The translations under genes and the position numbers were made by a program. A stretch of DNA of 64,000 nucleotides from an uncultured Flavobacteriales bacterium (GTDB lineage Bacteria > Bacteroidota > Bacteroidia > Flavobacteriales_D > Crocinitomicaceae): the NCBI GenBank assembly GCA_903823565.1, contig CAIJTF010000070.1, forward strand, positions 1-64,000, in the 5' to 3' direction. The notes under the pieces were generated by a model. The model was not told where the DNA came from. It did not search any database and saw nothing but the letters and a program-made list of their open reading frames with translations. Every line of letters begins with the position of its first letter. Positions within the stretch are counted from its first letter, which is position 1. Positions 62,574-64,000 of this stretch are shown one piece after another.

Positions 62574-62665
62574 ATTGCCTATGTTGAAAAACTCAGGGTT
62601 TTTTATGATCTAAAGGGTATTTGTATTCGTTTTCCAATACCCCAAAATATCTCCCAAAAACAAAG

Positions 62666-62673
62666 TATTTTTG
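62666..62673 (+). promoter_or_regulatory. candidate -7 element (TATTTTTG) of the penicillin acylase gene
   Basis: TATTTTTG fits TAnnTTTG and ends 16 bases before the ATG at 62690. No convincing TTG lies 19-23 bases upstream. Confidence 0.45.
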
Positions 62674-62689
62674 GTCATAATTTAATGAA

Positions 62690-64000
62690 ATGTACAGGTG
62701 CGCTGTTCTATTGCTATATCTATTGGGATTAAAATCCTCCTTCTCACAATCCAAGAGGGAGTCAATTGAAACGTTGAACAAAAGAATCGACGGTTTGTCT
62801 CAAACTGTTACGTCGAAAGATACCAGTATCGATCTAACCCCCCAATGGAACTTCTTTAAATCATCCATTACATCCTTGGAATATGAAAATTCGCCTTTAA
62901 ATTCCAAATCGATCGAATTAGCAGGAATTTATGACGATGTAAAAATTTATAGAGACCAATGGGGAGTCAATCACATATACGCGACTAATGAACATGATAT
63001 GTTCTTCACTCAGGGGTATTGTGCCGTTATGGATAGGCCTTTTCAATTTGAATTATGGAGAAGAAAAGCCTCAGGAACATATTCAGAAATCTTTGGCAAA
63101 AGAATGTTAAAAGAGGATATAGCCAGTAGACTTTTTACCTATAGAGGAGATTTGGAGGAGGAGCTTAGCCATTACCATCCTCAAGGGGTTGAAATATTTA
63201 AATCCTTTGTTGATGGAATAAACGCAGGTATAGCTGAACTTAATGCTGAACCGGATTCATTGCCTTTCGAATTTCACAAACTTGGAATAAAACCAGGTTA
63301 TTGGAGAATTGAAGATGTTATTTCTCGACATAATGGGTTGAAGGAGAATTTAATTAATGAGATTTATAATGCTCGCATACTGGCAAATTTTGGCGCCGGT
63401 TATTTTTTAAAAGAAAACTATTTTGAACCTAATCAACCCTCCTTAGTAATGGATTCAATAATTGACCCTCAAGAATTGGATTTGGAAATTCTAGAATTGT
63501 ATAATTTATATCATAATAATTCTCCTTTTGTGTCCAATACGGAGCAAACCCAGGAGTTGTTGCTATGTGAAAATGAAGGAAGTAATAATTGGGTTATCAG
63601 TGCCGATAGATCAAGTACGTCATTCCCTTTTCTCGCAAATGATCCGCATCGTAAGTTACAATGCCCTTCACTGCGATATTTAGTTCATCTTGTATCACCT
63701 GGTTGGAATGTAATCGGAGCTGGTGAACCTCAGGTTCCCGGAGTTACTATAGGACATAATGACAAAGGGGCATGGGGAATAACCATTTTTAGCACAGACA
63801 TTGAAGATTTAATTGTGTATGAATTAAATCCAGAAAACCTTCAGGAATATAGGTTTGAAAACAAGTGGGTACCCATGCTGAAAATTGAGGAAAACATAAA
63901 AGTTAAAGGAAACAAAGATGAAAAAGTAACTTTGTTTTATGCTAAAGATGGCCCTATATTAAGGGTTGACTCAACTAATTTAAGGGCTTATGCTGCAAGA
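62690..64000 (+). CDS. penicillin acylase family protein (partial, 3' end outside window)
   Basis: N-terminal nucleophile hydrolase precursor; 437 residues visible, open to the right edge. A signal peptide (MYRCAVLLLYLLGLKSSFSQ) leads into the alpha-subunit pattern: VKIYRDQWGVNHIYATNEHDMFFTQGY near residue 85 and MDRPFQFELWRRKASGTYSE near 113. The autocleavage site is GSNNWV, with Ser298 as the expected new N-terminus of the beta subunit and nucleophile, followed by LANDPHRKLQCPS. Family members cleave amide bonds of penicillins or of acyl-homoserine lactones; the true substrate cannot be told. It stands directly downstream of repeat module C. Confidence 0.9.
   Translation, partial: MYRCAVLLLYLLGLKSSFSQSKRESIETLNKRIDGLSQTVTSKDTSIDLTPQWNFFKSSITSLEYENSPLNSKSIELAGIYDDVKIYRDQWGVNHIYATNEHDMFFTQGYCAVMDRPFQFELWRRKASGTYSEIFGKRMLKEDIASRLFTYRGDLEEELSHYHPQGVEIFKSFVDGINAGIAELNAEPDSLPFEFHKLGIKPGYWRIEDVISRHNGLKENLINEIYNARILANFGAGYFLKENYFEPNQPSLVMDSIIDPQELDLEILELYNLYHNNSPFVSNTEQTQELLLCENEGSNNWVISADRSSTSFPFLANDPHRKLQCPSLRYLVHLVSPGWNVIGAGEPQVPGVTIGHNDKGAWGITIFSTDIEDLIVYELNPENLQEYRFENKWVPMLKIEENIKVKGNKDEKVTLFYAKDGPILRVDSTNLRAYAAR

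Overview
The window comes from a Bacteroidota genome, most likely order Flavobacteriales, of a gliding or surface-attached lineage. Evidence: type IX secretion (T9SS) genes (SprA, a PorP/SprF-like protein), many T9SS C-terminal sorting domains (type A and the CHU_C/type B form), a methionine synthase split into two genes, a TonB-dependent receptor with a carboxypeptidase-like N-terminal domain, few Shine-Dalgarno sequences, and promoters of the Bacteroidota TTG / TAnnTTTG type. The family (Fluviicola- or Cryomorpha-like) is only a guess. The genome is compact: many genes overlap by 4 to 60 bases.

Layout. 1-1707: end of a TonB receptor gene running off the left edge. 1759-4756: dprA facing a cotH-like/diacylglycerol kinase pair. 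4811-8604: promoter, SAM-I riboswitch and split metH. 8668-15123: two large T9SS type B surface proteins. 15126-16146: ruvC and rnhA. 16152-21350: membrane protein, glycosyltransferase, protein tyrosine phosphatase, RsmI-like methyltransferase, urocanate hydratase. 21289-25708: outer membrane DUF4421 protein, methyltransferase, MbnP/MbnH-like pair and a SUFU-domain protein. 25723-32518: DMT permease, S9 peptidase, ALDH8A1-like dehydrogenase and subtilase. 32515-34403: lipoprotein, Mrp ATPase and NifU-like genes, divergent from a DUF423 gene. 34838-49032: sucA, sucB, maeB, ruvA and sprA. 49032-52797: GNAT, PI-PLC-like and PpiD-like genes. 52864-58155: a 1763-residue outer membrane protein with 15 Ig-like repeats. 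58281-60013: a type B T9SS substrate with its PorP/SprF-like partner.

60014-64000 is the accessory part. One promoter precedes five 86-bp repeats, each carrying a degenerate copy of the 5' half of an initiator tRNA. The repeats run in exact phase into the intact tRNA-fMet and a strong terminator. Next come repeated modules that carry copies of the 3' end of the same tRNA followed by terminator-like hairpins. A Fic AMP-transferase gene lies between two modules, and a penicillin acylase gene runs off the right edge.

Themes: surface biology (T9SS machinery and cargo), central carbon and amino-acid metabolism (2-oxoglutarate dehydrogenase, malic enzyme, urocanase, methionine synthase), and DNA processing and recombination (DprA, RuvA, RuvC). 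The most unusual structure is the tRNA-fMet-derived repeat locus with its Fic cassette.
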